DNA of 64,000 nucleotides from Anisakis pegreffii (GCA_035041965.1 JAPYMA010000658.1:1-64000), one strand, 5' to 3'; shown: positions 50,841 to 63,306, counted from the stretch's first letter. A program made the numbers and translations. The notes: generated by a model not told the origin, from the letters alone.

Positions 50841-51560
50841 ATAAGCATGTTACTGGGCAAAACTGAGGGCACGGTTAGTTTGGAGATGATGAAGTTATTG
50901 CTATTATAATAAAGCACGCATTGATCTATAGTATTACACTTGAGATTCCTTCAGAAAATCACCTGTATATCCTCAGGTATGCAAAATCGCCCGACAACAT
51001 ATATACATTTCTGAATGTAGAGAATCTGCTGAATCTAACGACGTAAAGAAATAACCATATTACTGGGCAAACCTGAGGACACCGGTAGTTTGAAGATGGT
51101 GATGTTATTGGTACTATAGTAATTCTCTACAGATTGAGCGCTGCCGAGCTGCTTGAGATTCCTTCAGAAAATCACCTGTATATCCTCAGGTATGCAAAAT
51201 CGCCCGACAACATATACACATTTCTGAATGTAGAGAATCTGCGGAATCTAACGACGTAAAGAAATAACCATATTACTGGGCAAACCTGAGGACACCGGTA
51301 GTTTGAAGATGGTGATGCTATTGCTATTATAGTAATGTGCATATTGATCTTTAGTGATACACGGCATTAAATTGAGCGCTGCCGAGTTGCTTGAGATTCC
51401 TTCAGAAAATCACCTGTATATCCTCAGGTACGCAAAATCGCCAGGCAACATATATACATTTCTGAAAGTAAAGAATCTGTGAAATCTAATGATGTAAAGA
51501 AATAACCATATTACTGGGCAAACCTAAGAGTACCGTTCGTTTTAACATGATGATCCTGTA
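50840..51560 (+). repeat. Satellite family copy C
   Basis: The core TTACTGGGCAAA recurs near 50850, 51060, 51273 and 51511 (spacings about 210, 213 and 238 bp). Each unit also carries ATCCTCAGGTATGCAAAATC and CGACAACATATA. These are counterparts of segments in the arrays at 1-1440 (reverse orientation) and 16430-17260. Confidence 0.88.
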
Positions 51561-52639
51561 TTATGTAGCGAACATGGTTAGGCTGATCCCCAGTTTCGAC
51601 AGGCATTCGTTCGGTTTATTCAGTGCTTAGGTTATGGAAATTATCTAGTTTAAAAACATTCATTTACGTCACTGGGGATTATCCGTCATGACAATTTCAC
51701 TTCGTTCTATGATTATATCTTCTCTCTGTTTCTGCTGTGACTTTTTCTATAATGGTTGTTAAATGGAATATTAACTGAAATGAATAATTTCGTTCCGTCG
51801 TTTAGGAATTGGTCTTTATAAATGTGGCGATAGTCATGCGTCGTTCAAAAAAATGTGACGAGGTGAGTCTCACAGCGATCATCGAACTGGATGAACTTTC
51901 ATTTGAGTATTACATGTAGTACGAATTACATGTAGTACATGCAATGATGTCATTATTATATAATATTTTCTGCGAAGAGGGGATATCACTGAGATTAATC
52001 CACAAACAGGGGAGGGATCTTTAGGAGGTGATACCACTGGCGCTTTATCGAACCGGAGATGTTTGCTTGTATGCTGAAAGCTGCTTTGACCCACACTTAC
52101 CAGTTCGATGGCACTGGAGTTTTGGCCAATGTAATCTTAACTTTAGATGCTTGTTTGCATTTGGTATTTTGATTAATTTTTTTCATGTACGTACCGTAAT
52201 TTTATCCAGCTTCTTGCTTTATTCTCCATTAGAATCGCGATAGTGATAGTCGATGTGTTCACCATGTCGAGTTGCTGATAGCGGATGTGTTTACCATATC
52301 AAAGATCGTGGACAGATTATCAAATGATAATTAGATTTCAGTTGAACATAATTTTCTGCGAAATGAAACCTTTGACCCTTTTCTTCCAAAATCAACAACT
52401 CCACCAAATATTCTTACGTTTCATAATAGCGTTTACAGATCGGCTGCGGCTTGGAGGAATGGTGCGCCATGCAGCCAGCCAACTGCGTCAAGTCATCCCA
52501 GCATAACTGCAGGCCTGTTTTTGTTGGATATTTTTTTTTCTGTTGAGGTTTTTCAAATTGAGAAGTAAGAACAAGTTTATTGCTGAAGTTATAGTTCAAG
52601 ATGGGCACGGTTGAGAAAGAGTAGAGCTTTCCTATGCAT

Positions 52640-53470
52640 AGTAGGCGGAGGACATAAGTTTGGAAAGTTCTCTTGGATAGTGACATCAGGCAATTGAGTT
52701 ACTTTTATTGCTGTCCCTTTTTACAATGTACACATTCCTAAGCAAGAGGGAATTATTCTTGGGTGGACTTCTTACTACAACTATCATTTTGGTGGTGTGA
52801 ATGTGATCGGGTGTCAACTGTAACAATTGACTAGATTCACTGTTCCTGCAGAAGCTTACTTGTGTGCGAAGTTTACTAGCACTAGTGCATAGTAAGCGGA
52901 GGACATAAGTTTGGAAAGTTCTCTTGGATAGTGGGTTAAGGCAATTGCGACATTCGATCACATCTGAGAGAAGAAACTCTAGAAAGGTGTAGTAAGAAGT
53001 TCACTTCTAAGAATGAGACTTTTCTTCCTACCATGTACACATTCCGTAAGCAGGAGGGAATTATTCTTGGGTGGACCTCTTGCTACAAATATTATTTTAA
53101 TGGTGTTAATGTGATCGGGTGCCAATTGTAACAATTGACTAGATTCACTGTTCTTGCAGAAGCTTACTTGTGTGCGAAGTTTACTATGCACTAGTGCATA
53201 GTAAGCGGAGGACATAAGTTTGGAAAGTTCTCTTGGATAGTGGGTTAAGGCAATTGCGACATTCGATCACATCTGAGAGAAGAAACTATAGAAAGGTGTA
53301 GTAAGAAGTTCACTTCTAAGAATGAGACTTTTCGTCCTACCATGTACACATTCCGTGAGCAGGAGGGAATTATTCTTGGGTGATATATTCTAATGGTGTC
53401 AATTATATCAATTGCCTAGATTCATTGTTCTTGCAGAAGCTTATTTGTGTGCGAAGTTTATTGTGCATCA
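52640..53470. repeat. Tandem array with 260-300-bp units
   Basis: GGAGGACATAAGTTTGGAAA followed by GTTCTCTTGGATAGTG recurs near 52647, 52908 and 53207, and a partial unit runs on to about 53467. Units also share CACATTCC..AAGCA and GCAGAAGCTTACTTGTGTG. Minus-strand frames beginning LSKRTFQTYVLRLLC repeat with the unit and are not taken as genes. Confidence 0.85.
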
Positions 53471-53919
53471 TACAATGGCTAAAAAATACTTTATCAGCCG
53501 TGACCTTATAATTATTTCTACTCATTAGTATCGTTACTGTCGTTTCACAGTAAAATCATGAGCAGTAAATGAAGTGGAGGTTTCATCTTGATTCATTTGT
53601 GTATACTATTGATTCTGATCAATGAATTTTCATGTCAATTCCCGAAAGATTAGGTATACTACGATGTGCTCGACTACTTTATTAACGATGGAGGAACATC
53701 AGGGCAAGCGGCTAAAAACTGGTAATAGCATTGCATTTTCCGGGTTTTTTAAGTGCACTTTCCAAGTTTTTTCGGTTTTTATCTCATGAATATTGATTCA
53801 TTTAAATTATGTCCAAATTTTAGGTTATCTTTTGTTGAAAATTCTGTATTATACCAAGAATTTGGGTATCGAATGATAGAGGATTGTTTCGTCAATTTCT
53901 CTCTACAATTTCAGCATGG

Positions 53920-55000
53920 TTTAGGTTAGAAGCCGTTGACGACGCAGTGGCAGGTTTCGTTGGTGGAGGCAGGCGGGCTGTTGAAATTAGTAATGGTTCG
54001 AATCACTGTAAGGTTTTACTGTTTTTAATCATGTTTTTTATGAATTGTGAATTATGAAATCAATCATATTTTTATGAATTTATGAATATTTTCTCATGTT
54101 ATCAAGTAGAATGCAATATTTCATCGTTTTGGAGCATGCAGAAATAAAGAAAATGATAAAAGGAGAAGTTAGATAGTGTGAGGTGAAATGGTGATAAAGT
54201 TTTCGGGGTTGATTTTTGTCAATAACTTTACTAAATTCCAGACTAAGAGCGTCAACGGCACGGCACATTGGCAGATGTGGTTGGAGTAAATTGGGAGGGC
54301 ACCGGATCCAGTTGAGGTTCGTGTTCTTCTAACGTTTTACGTCTTTTTTCCCAATAGATTTTTTGAAATATTTTTTCGCGTTATCAGCTGGATCGAAATA
54401 TTTCACGATTCAGCTACGTTTTGTCGCAAAAAAACGGGGAAATTGATTGAGGGAAGAGTTGAATACAAAGAAGTGAAATAATGTCAAAATTATCAGGGTC
54501 CATTTTTGTTAGCAACTTTGTTATCTTTGCAGGTATGAGCGTCGCTGGCGCAGTGGCAGACGGCTTCGGTGGAGAGTTGGAGGGCGATGTAGGTGGTCGA
54601 GGTTCGAGTCCTCCTCATGTTTTACGTTTTTTTCAATAGATTTTTTGGAGTATTTTCTCATGTTAACAGAGGTAGTTAAATATTTCATGACTCGATTAGG
54701 TTTTATCGCAGAAATAAGGAAATTCAGGAAGGAAGAGTTGAATGACGGGGGTTGAAATGTTGTCAAAATTTTCAGGGTCCATTTTTGTCAGTAACTTCAG
54801 CATATTATAGACAAACAGCACCAGTGGCGCAGTGGCAGACGTCTTTGGCGGAGGCTGCGAAGATGTTGGGCGTTGTCAAGGTTCGAGTTCTCCTTACGAC
54901 TTGGGGTTTTACAGCAGATTTTTTAGAACATTTTCATGTGCTATCAGTCAGATTGCAACCTTTCACTCTCTTGTAGAAACTTTTAATCCTCCAACATCCA
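53920..55000 (+). repeat. Four tandem repeats with tRNA-like A and B boxes
   Basis: Units of about 280-320 bp carry a B-box-like GGTTCGA at 53995, 54601 and 54880, and a degenerate one at 54316. Each is preceded about 55 bases upstream by an A-box-like motif (for example TGGCGCAGTGGCAGACG at 54546). The flanks share CAGGGTCCATTTTTGT and TTTTTGGAGTATTTTCTCA. No unit folds into a proper tRNA cloverleaf. This fits a tRNA-derived SINE head that was amplified in tandem. Confidence 0.65.
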
Positions 55001-55317
55001 GCTTACATGCGGGATCCTTTGTATGGTAGGTACTACCGGCTGACTGTCAGGCCAATATGACGGTAGCTATTAGGATATTTGAAATCGTCAAAAATCCGTT
55101 ATAGTGAAGGGAAAAGCGTTGAGGTTTCTCTATTTTTTCTCTATTTGGAGATGAGGATTTTATTTCTTAAGCTTGGAGATAAGGCTGCTCTACCTTCAGG
55201 GCTTCTCGATACTCGTTAATATTAACATGGTGAGGAGTGGACGAAAAGAAAGTGAGGCCGTAGACGCACAACAAATACGAGACGTATGGTAGGAGGAGGA
55301 TGTGATCGAAGGATTTT

Positions 55318-55372
55318 GTGATATTGTGATAATTGTGATTTTGTAATATTGTATTGTTGATAATATTGTTTG
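55318..55372. repeat. Low-complexity TGTGATATTGTGAT tract
   Basis: A run of short TTGTGATA and TAATATTG repeats immediately upstream of the structured segment. Confidence 0.6.
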
Positions 55373-55443
55373 CTATATAACCCTCAATATACTCTGCAGA
55401 GAGTGAGGGATGTATAAAGTTTTAACGTGTTGTTAAATTCTGA

Positions 55444-55745
55444 CGAAAGAGCTGTAATTATAGCTCTTTCGAGTGGTACCTTCGGTTGGGACAGGGTTCT
55501 GTAAGGTGCTCCCATCTTTCTTTCAGGCCTAAGGATTTCGGATTGATTTGGGATAGTCTGAATTATGTGCAAAACGTTAGCACCTTACCACCCTGGCTTC
55601 GGTAGCAACCTGCGGGTTTCCGCACTTTATGGTGTCGGTTGCCTGCATTTGCATGCCGAACCCAATCGGCAGGTATTACCAAGGCCAGCTGTTTAGCGAA
55701 ACGGAGATGGGTGCCCGTCTAGCAAACAGCTTGGCCTTTTTTTTT
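55444..55745 (+). ncRNA. Candidate structured RNA ending in a T9 run
   Basis: A relatively GC-rich stretch holds a chain of hairpins. CGAAAGAGCT (55444-55453) pairs with 55462-55471. GTAAGGTGCT (55501-55510) pairs exactly with 55579-55588. TGCGG/CCGCA lies at 55611-55624, and TGCCGA/TCGGCA at 55654-55671. The last stem, AAGGCC-A-GCTGTTT (55681-55694), pairs with AAACAGC-TT-GGCCTT (55724-55738) and runs straight into nine Ts (55737-55745), a Pol III-type stop. Upstream are the tRNA-promoter-like repeats. I do not recognise a known RNA family. It could instead be the structured end of a retroelement. Confidence 0.45.
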
Positions 55746-58700
55746 CTTCCGTCTGGTATTGGAAGGTAGGTGTTGGTGTTACGCTCGTTGCCGAGAAATT
55801 TGAAATTCGCGCCTTTTTCTGAACCAGTTAAGAATGATGGATGCTGACATTGCGAAAAATATTCTGTTGATTCGAACAATGTTAGACGCACCTCTGATCC
55901 GAGAACTTCGTTCAGTGAGTTTTTCGTGACAAGATTTCATAATTTAAATATCTCCTTCCACTCTACTGCAGTGAGAACATCGCATCTATTACGGAAAGGG
56001 ACTGAAGGGAGAGAATATTCGAAGATTATCTCTTGGAAATTGTACAGTTGAAAAGCTGCCGTTTACATCATTGTCAGTGATGTAAATGGTAGTTTTCAAC
56101 TGTATAATTTTCACGAGATAATCTTTGAATATTCCAAACGAATGCTGTATCTCGAGTTTGAGAAAAATATGTGTGTTGTCGAAGGATCAAATCATTTTGA
56201 TTGGAAGTGTATCTTTATATCTTTATGAGGTGGAATGCTGGAAATCCATGGAATTCAAGTGAACCCAAATACAAGATTTGTCTGCGTATGGTGCAAGTTT
56301 GCTGTCAGTATGGTGGACTGTACAATATAAATTAACATCGGTGTGTTCTCAATTTTCGCATAAAATGACAAGAAAATGTTTCCGAACGGAACTGTAGAAA
56401 ATTTCGCTTACGGATAAATTTACAGTTGAATTTGACTGATTGTGAATATAATGGGAATAAGCAGACAAGTGTTAACGGGTACGTTTATCAATAATGATTT
56501 CTGAGATGTTGTTAAGACATTCATTCATCTTCCCTATAATCCCTTTTGCATTTGCGCACTCCACTGTGTGGATGATGCATAAGAGCTGTACTAAGTCTTC
56601 TGTAATGATTCATTTGGTTTCGATAGTCTGCGTTGTTTTTTGTTTGGCTTTTTATTTGTGTTGTTGCGTTGTTGTGCGAGTTGTTTTTGTTCTAAACGAA
56701 GGCTTTGATGGATGGCTAAGAGCGGGATTGGTTGGGTCATTAAAAGGGTATAATCGCATCGTGTCTATGGCCTTGCAATTTGCCTGAAACAAACAGTCGG
56801 TCCCACAAAGAAATGGTGCATCGTTCGAGTGATGGCGGTCAAATGGCGCGTCGATTTCGTGTTGCTGCTGTTCATCTCTCTCTGATCAGCATCGATTGAT
56901 CGAAGGAAACACTTTGATCAATTTGTTGCTGTTGTGTTCGATTTGAACACATTCTACATTCTGTCTTATCGTTATTTGCATTTTCTAATTCAACATCTTT
57001 TAGAACGCTTAAAAATCTTCCCAAAAGACTATCACTGTCCTCTCAAGGAATTCGAATTTCCAATCAAATTTCAGGTGATATTTCAGGATTCCATTTTCGC
57101 ACCGTACAGAATCGCTCAATTCATCGCGCAAATTTCGTTCGACTGTTGTTATATGAATATAAATACTTTAAAAGTTGCAAATTTTCAGATGAACAAATGG
57201 ACGATTTGCACTTCCTATTGCATTGAGAGCTTTATCGCTCTATTGCTCTTCGAAACAACGACAACGGAATTTTTCCATTCTGTTCACCTATTGACCACTC
57301 AGACTTAACGCCATCACCGTTGCAAAATTAAGCACAAAGCCAAAATGATTACGTTTAGCAGTTTGTTTTATATGCTAAACGCCTTTCGAAAGATTATCAT
57401 GATCCAACTGCATATGCACGTTAAAACTATTCATCAAGTTCCAGTTTTCTTTAATAAAGAACATCAAACTACTTGATGAGGATTTACTAATATTCCACGC
57501 TTAAAGAATGCGAGAAACTTTAAAATTTTCATTCATCATACCAAAATGAAATTAAATTAAACTTCGACGGAATCAAATCAATTCAACTCTCATTTACCAT
57601 TATTTTTGATCGCCTAAGACCATTTAATCCTTAATCGGGCACAGGTTCTCAATCAATCAATCCACTGTTATAAACTCCACTAAAATTTTGATCTTGATTT
57701 ATCATGTCGATCGAACTCATCATGTTGCCGACATCTTCAAAGAATATCCCAAAGATTTGGCATATCTATATCCGGCAGTCTAACATCCGACGTTATCTAA
57801 ATCACTAACTAATCTCACAGTCAATCACTCGTTCTAAATATCAACGAGCTAACGCAGCCTCAAGCGATATAGGAAAAAAAGAAACTCTTGATCCCTCATG
57901 TATGGATAGGCACCATTAGACGCTCGTTAACTTCAAACAGAAACCGATTCTTCCATAATCTCATTTCCGATATCAAATCTGACAACTCGTACCTCATGAA
58001 ATACGATCGATCAATGCTTTAAGATATTCATAATCCAATTCGTTATTGCAAAACAATTATAATCTCAACATCATTGACACTTTGATAAGCAATATCACAT
58101 TGGTGAAAACATTTATGAACGGTGCAAAAATTCCATCGTTCACATTTTATCATCAGTTAATATTTGGTTATATGATGCTCATCTTAGGTGATAGGTGAGC
58201 ATTGTTCTTCCAGCTGAAAGTGAAAATTCTTCCTCAGTTTTTCTGCAAAAAATGTTATCAACTCTGGTTTTCTTTCGATTTATGTCCATTAACTTTACGT
58301 GTTCTTATCCATACTATCAAAGTCTGATGAATTATTCCTGTGTTAGAATAATAATTCATCATAGCCAGCGAATCCTTTAGCAATTTAGTTCAACTGAACA
58401 ACTATCAGATTCGAACATCTTCAATCTGAACTCAAGTTTTTTGAATCTGATGTTGTCCGTCTCTTTCATACATGATCTACTTGGGTTGTCAAATTGCTTC
58501 CTCCCTTATCATCATATCAATGCTTTGATATAGTTTTCTTGTGAAAGCCTTGAGTGCTCGCCTTGCGATTTGTACTCACAAACTTGAGGTGTTTGTCTAG
58601 AATGATCTCAAAGAAGAATTTGGAGGAATGAAAGGAAATGAAACTGGGAAGATGATCTGTTCCAGTTGATCGTGTGATTTTAGTGGTGGCAATAGCAACA

Positions 58701-58840
58701 GAGTAAAATTCTTGATAAGAAAGTTTCTAATTCCGATTCTTTAGCATTTCTAAAAATAAAACAGTTCCATGACCGTTTCGTGCAAGCCCCATTTGCGTTC
58801 TTCTCGCGTTCACATCAAAATGCTTTCATTGTAATTATCG
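55746..58840. other. Intergenic region with one long hairpin
   Basis: No gene could be supported. ATG-started 56494-56787 encodes a hydrophobic 97-residue chain with a Cys/Val-rich run, and 56934-57308 is an open frame without an ATG. Neither shows a family motif. The hairpin at 56013-56134 is the only strong structure. Confidence 0.5.
56013..56134 (+). repeat. Long near-perfect hairpin, about 59-bp arms
   Basis: The arm starting GAATATTCGAAGATTATCTC pairs with the arm ending AATCTTTGAATATTC across a 3-nt loop (GTC at 56073-56075). Of seven substitutions between the arms, six leave G-U pairs when read as plus-strand RNA; one true mismatch and one bulge remain. This could be a small-RNA precursor or a foldback transposon. 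Confidence 0.85.
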
Positions 58841-58845
58841 ATGTG

Positions 58846-58856
58846 AATGTTTTTAG
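58846..58856 (+). other. Probable trans-splice acceptor of the coiled-coil gene
   Basis: GAATGTTTTTAG ends 44 bases before the ATG at 58901. It is a good SL or first-exon acceptor. Confidence 0.4.
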
Positions 58857-58900
58857 TGTATATAACATAACTGTGAACCAAGAGCGTCTTCACATCGACA

Positions 58901-61900
58901 ATGTCGAATTTTCTGAAAATGTTTCGGTCGAAGAAAGGAGGCGATAAAGAAAATGACGCGCCTACTGAGGAGGTATTTTGCATTTGAGATTTTTTGCCGA
59001 TCAATTGAGATTCGTTATCTTCAATGCGAATCTTATACTCATTGCTTTAAGTTTCACAATTATTGTGATAGTGAAGGCAATGAAACTTACTAACAAATAT
59101 TTGAACACCAAGAAACTATCGTTATCATTTCTACAAAAGACCACTGATAAGGAATTTCACTTTGCTCTCGATATCAAATTGAGATCAAACGATAATTTCA
59201 ATTTTAGTTTTAGTTCCGTGTCGAATAATAATTATATTCAAATTGCCATACTCAAATAGCCACTCACAACAGATGATAGTCACAATACGCAAAATTGATA
59301 TGCAATAGACACAATATCCAGATTGTGAAGTTCTTCGAATCAGACTGAATAAAACTCAGCCTATTCAAAGCTAAATTGCCCAATAAAGCTGAATGAACAA
59401 GCCACAAGGCTGTATTAAATTTTAATCAGTAGTATCACTGTATATTGTATATAGAGTATTGTCTTAAATACACTCGTTATCCAGTATCTTTGCAGGAATC
59501 AATGGCAGGTGGACATCGTTTATCATCACGTGGCAGTGTAAGACGTGATGCCAAACGTTATTCGTCCAGATTCACCGATGACACATTCTTGAAGCCATCT
59601 GCACCCTATCATACTGTAACCCAGCCTAAGCAGACTAAAGGATCTCGATCGTGTGTGGGTGTGGGTCGCGATGAATACGATCATTTTAGATTTGAGCAGC
59701 CTTTTAGAGAGAGGGTATTTTTCAGTATTAATTTTAAAGTTCATCATTGTCTTCAGTATCGATGACTGTACTACTCTCCGTGGTAGCACTGAATAAAAAT
59801 AGATAAGAATGTTTGCTTTTGAAGATAAGAACGTACTCAAGGTACTGAAAGGACCTTAATCACTGAGGCAGGTAAATTGGGGAGAAAGCGGAAAGAACGA
59901 CTTCCCATTAATGCCTCAATGGTTCACTTTAACAGAGCTATTCCCAATTCTGAAGAAAAATGTTTGAACAGTGGGGATCTGTATCATTCCCTGTAGTTAC
60001 AGGCTTGATTGCATTTGATACTGTGCATTAGCAAACATACACTGAACCAATCTTCATTGTGTACGTTCACTGCAAGCCTAAGACATTTTCTGTGGGTTAT
60101 GAGTATGCATTGTGAATCCCGAGGCGTATTTGTAGATGTTTTACGATATTTTATGAATAGTTTTGGGATGAATTTTCAGAACGGTTCAAGATACAACAAC
60201 AAACGATTGTACAGTAATGCGTCAGAATTTGGAAGAGACACAAACTTGTCGTCTTCGATCAATATCAACACTTATGACCCCGAATTGGGTGATTCAGATG
60301 ATTCTTATGACTCAATACGGAGATCGAGAACACTGAAGAGTGATGACACTATCAAGGTATTATTTGCAACGAGTTATTATCGTTATTTTCATTAGTATTA
60401 CTAATATCATTATTATTGATGCCCTCACATTATGTGATCGTTTTTTTGTCAATGAATCTAACCTAATTGGAATATTAAGGCACTGGAAGCAAAACTGGAG
60501 TCATTTGCTTATCGACTGCGTAAAGAGGAGGATAAAAAGAACGCTTATAAGCAGAAACTGATGTCCGAAAGGATAATCCGACAGCATGTGGAGGCGAAAT
60601 TCGTGGAGGATATTCAGAGATTGACGAAATTAATTGACACGTTGAAGAACGAAAACAAAAGTTATCGAAATAAGATCAACAGCCTCGAATCGGTACTTCA
60701 TTCTGCTCACCTGATTTCAGTACATTCTAAACTGCATTGAGCAGAAATAAAAATTGAATTGGTTACAGTTGAAAACCCCATCTGATTCTTAAAATCTCAT
60801 TTTTGAATGAAACAAGTTTAGTGGAAAGATCAAAGGAAGTCAAATCATTCTCCCGAAGTGTGGGATTTCGAACAAATCCGACAGAATTCTCAACTTGACT
60901 GAAGTTTGATCGGACTTTAAGCATCATATCAAACATTAACTGAGCCTTGTTCAAGCATGATTTAAGCTGCTATTGTTACCACTTTCTCTTATCGTTCACC
61001 ATATAATTCCAATGAAGTAATCTCCTTCCAAGTTCGGAACAACTCAAAATAATCGAATCTCATAAGCATATTCTCATCTATCCACGTTTTTGAGGGGTAA
61101 TAAGAAGTAAACATTCGCGAAACTTTACCTAGATGAATAGATATGATAAGATACATGTCCAGTTCAAAGTTTGCCAGACGATGGCTGTAGGAGCCGATGT
61201 GTCACAATAAATCATTTTCTTGTGTGGTACTCTAAAGCCGGTGACTATCAGTCACCAAAAATTTCGAGAAGAAACTTCAACTTTGAAGTGTGATCGCACC
61301 CAAATTCGTGCGTGTATCCATATTTTACTTAAGGAAAAGTTCCTTGGATAACTCACAGCTAGTCTTCTCACATGGTTTTCAATGAGCGTTCAGAAGAATG
61401 CCTTTATACCAACGCATATACTGTGCATCCTAGACTTTTGCCATTCTAGACTTTTCAGTGGTACACATAGGACTGGAAAAATAATTTTTTAGCAGTTAAA
61501 GGAGTCAAAACATATGAGCCGTGATTTGAAACTTCGCAATGAATCAGCGATGAACACTCACCACTTCACAACCACCAACACACCGTCATCTCTGTTCAAT
61601 TCTCCACCGTCCACCTCTAACGAACAGTCATCGCTGAATGGTGCCGGTGAGATTCTGTGCACTGCATCTGGATCAACACTACCCATTCATTCGATTGTAA
61701 ATCCGTTCAATTCAACCGATGATATCGATGAAGTGAAAAACTTCCGTATTAGTGAGGTGCGTGCGTTTGTATTAGTTTCGTAAGTGATCAGGAATTTCCT
61801 GACGTAATGCATCAGTATCAACGATATCTTTAATGAATTGACAGTGAATAAATTATTCGCTGACTGATATTTTTGTTCACGGAGATATTAGCATTATTGT

Positions 61901-62511
61901 GTTGGCTGGCCATGTTATGAAACGTTTCTAACAATGCTGACTGCTGTGCGATTTCATTTGCTCTTCCCTATTCGACTTTGACTTCGTTTGCTACATCGCA
62001 ACAAACTCATTTTCTCTCTGCTTCAATCTCAAAGATGCACAAGTACATGCATAAGCATAAGATACACAAGTATATTATTGCTGAGTGCATATATTACTGC
62101 TATCATCTTTACACAAAACCATTTTACTCATAAAAGATTGCATGACTGAACTGACTGAATAAATGCAATCGCTATGAATAAAACAGTTCATTTCAGATGC
62201 GTGACATGCACTCAACACTCGAAATAGCTAGATGTTCAACAGACTCAATAATGCATCAACGGGCATTAAACAAAAAGAACGCAAAAACTCAGAATGCAGA
62301 TGGAAATTCAATTGAGTCAACAATTTTAGAGGAAGACACCTCGACTACTGGAACCATTGAATCAACGTTAACAATTACAACGGATTCTGGAAGAAGACGA
62401 CGAAAAAATAGAAACGGCAAAAAGTCGATCCTGAGAAGATCGCTGAGTGATAGCGACACGTATACGTTGCAATCGATCGTCAATCCCACCAGAATGACGA
62501 CCGATCTTTAG
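58901..62511 (+). CDS. Unrecognised coiled-coil protein with basic and Ser-rich segments
   Basis: Six exons, all phase 0: 58901-58972, 59496-59714, 60180-60356, 60480-60692, 61493-61756, 62197-62511. They total 419 codons plus TAG. There is no signal peptide or membrane segment, so it is presumably cytoplasmic or nuclear. Residues 1-24 are short and basic (FLKMFRSKKGGDKEN). Residues 25-156 are Ser/Arg/Asp-rich and probably disordered. Residues 157-227 form a charged coiled coil (ALEAKLESFAYRLRKEEDKK onward). Residues 228-419 are again low-complexity, with a repeated SIVNP motif (HSIVNPFNST in exon 5, QSIVNPTRMT near the C-terminus) and kinase-type sites (RRSRTLKSDD, LRRSLSDSD). I do not recognise the family; a scaffold or adaptor role is only a guess. 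Exon 5 begins at a tandem TAGCAG acceptor. Confidence 0.8.
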
Positions 62512-63300
62512 GATATGATATGAGATATCCAATAGATCACCACTCTAGCCAGCATTATTTATCTCAATCTTCTGAAAGGGTTCAATAATTCCCGAGTTGG
62601 GCGCAGATCCTTTGCCTGTAGAAGTCACTTCTGCGCGTGCTCTGACGATATGCACTGAATGTGGCCGGATGGCCCATTGAATTTCTTGTTCACTTATAAT
62701 TCGGATATTCTTTCATTTAGTTTTGAATTCATGAAATAATGTCACCACATAAAAGGAAATTGAAAAGGAAGAATATCAGTGAGAAACACTGCATTTCGGC
62801 ATTCACCTTCTGGTGTTTGCAAGCGAATTCCGATGGAAATTCTCTTCCTCGTTTGCCATTTTGCATGACATTTTCTCATAATTAATAATCTTCCAATAAT
62901 TTGGTAATACGTTTTAATTCGTTGTTTTCTGATATTGATTATTGGTTGAATGATTACATTGGATTGGCGTTAATCATTGAAATTTCAGCCTTTAATTTCA
63001 TTTAATTTTCGTTTGTTTTTTCGTGGTTTGGTGATGGGTTCTTTATTCATAATGCTCTCTGATATCGTAAGAAATTATCAGTGATGTTTCTCGTTTTTGT
63101 GTGAATTTTTCTCGTGTTATGATAATATTTTTTACAATCTCTTTTTGCAATTTACGTTCACTTTGGTGATTAATAACGTGAATTGGTATTTTTAATTGGA
63201 AAATTACGCCTTCATTTGCCCTAAGTATGTGCTGTTCACCGTGTTTTGACTTTTGATTTGTTTCGATCATTCGATGTTTGGCTGCAAATATTTCACTCCA
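62512..63300. other. Downstream region of the coiled-coil gene
   Basis: AT-rich sequence with no gene assembled and no canonical poly(A) signal recognised close to the stop codon. Confidence 0.5.
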
Positions 63301-63306
63301 CTAGAG

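Noticed and set aside
53960..54900. Functional tRNA genes
   Set aside because: A and B boxes are present, but no unit forms an acceptor stem and anticodon arm, and the spacing is too long.
56494..56787. 97-codon ATG-started hydrophobic frame
   Set aside because: Low-complexity GTTGTTGTG-rich DNA explains the Cys/Val run; no splice sites or family features.
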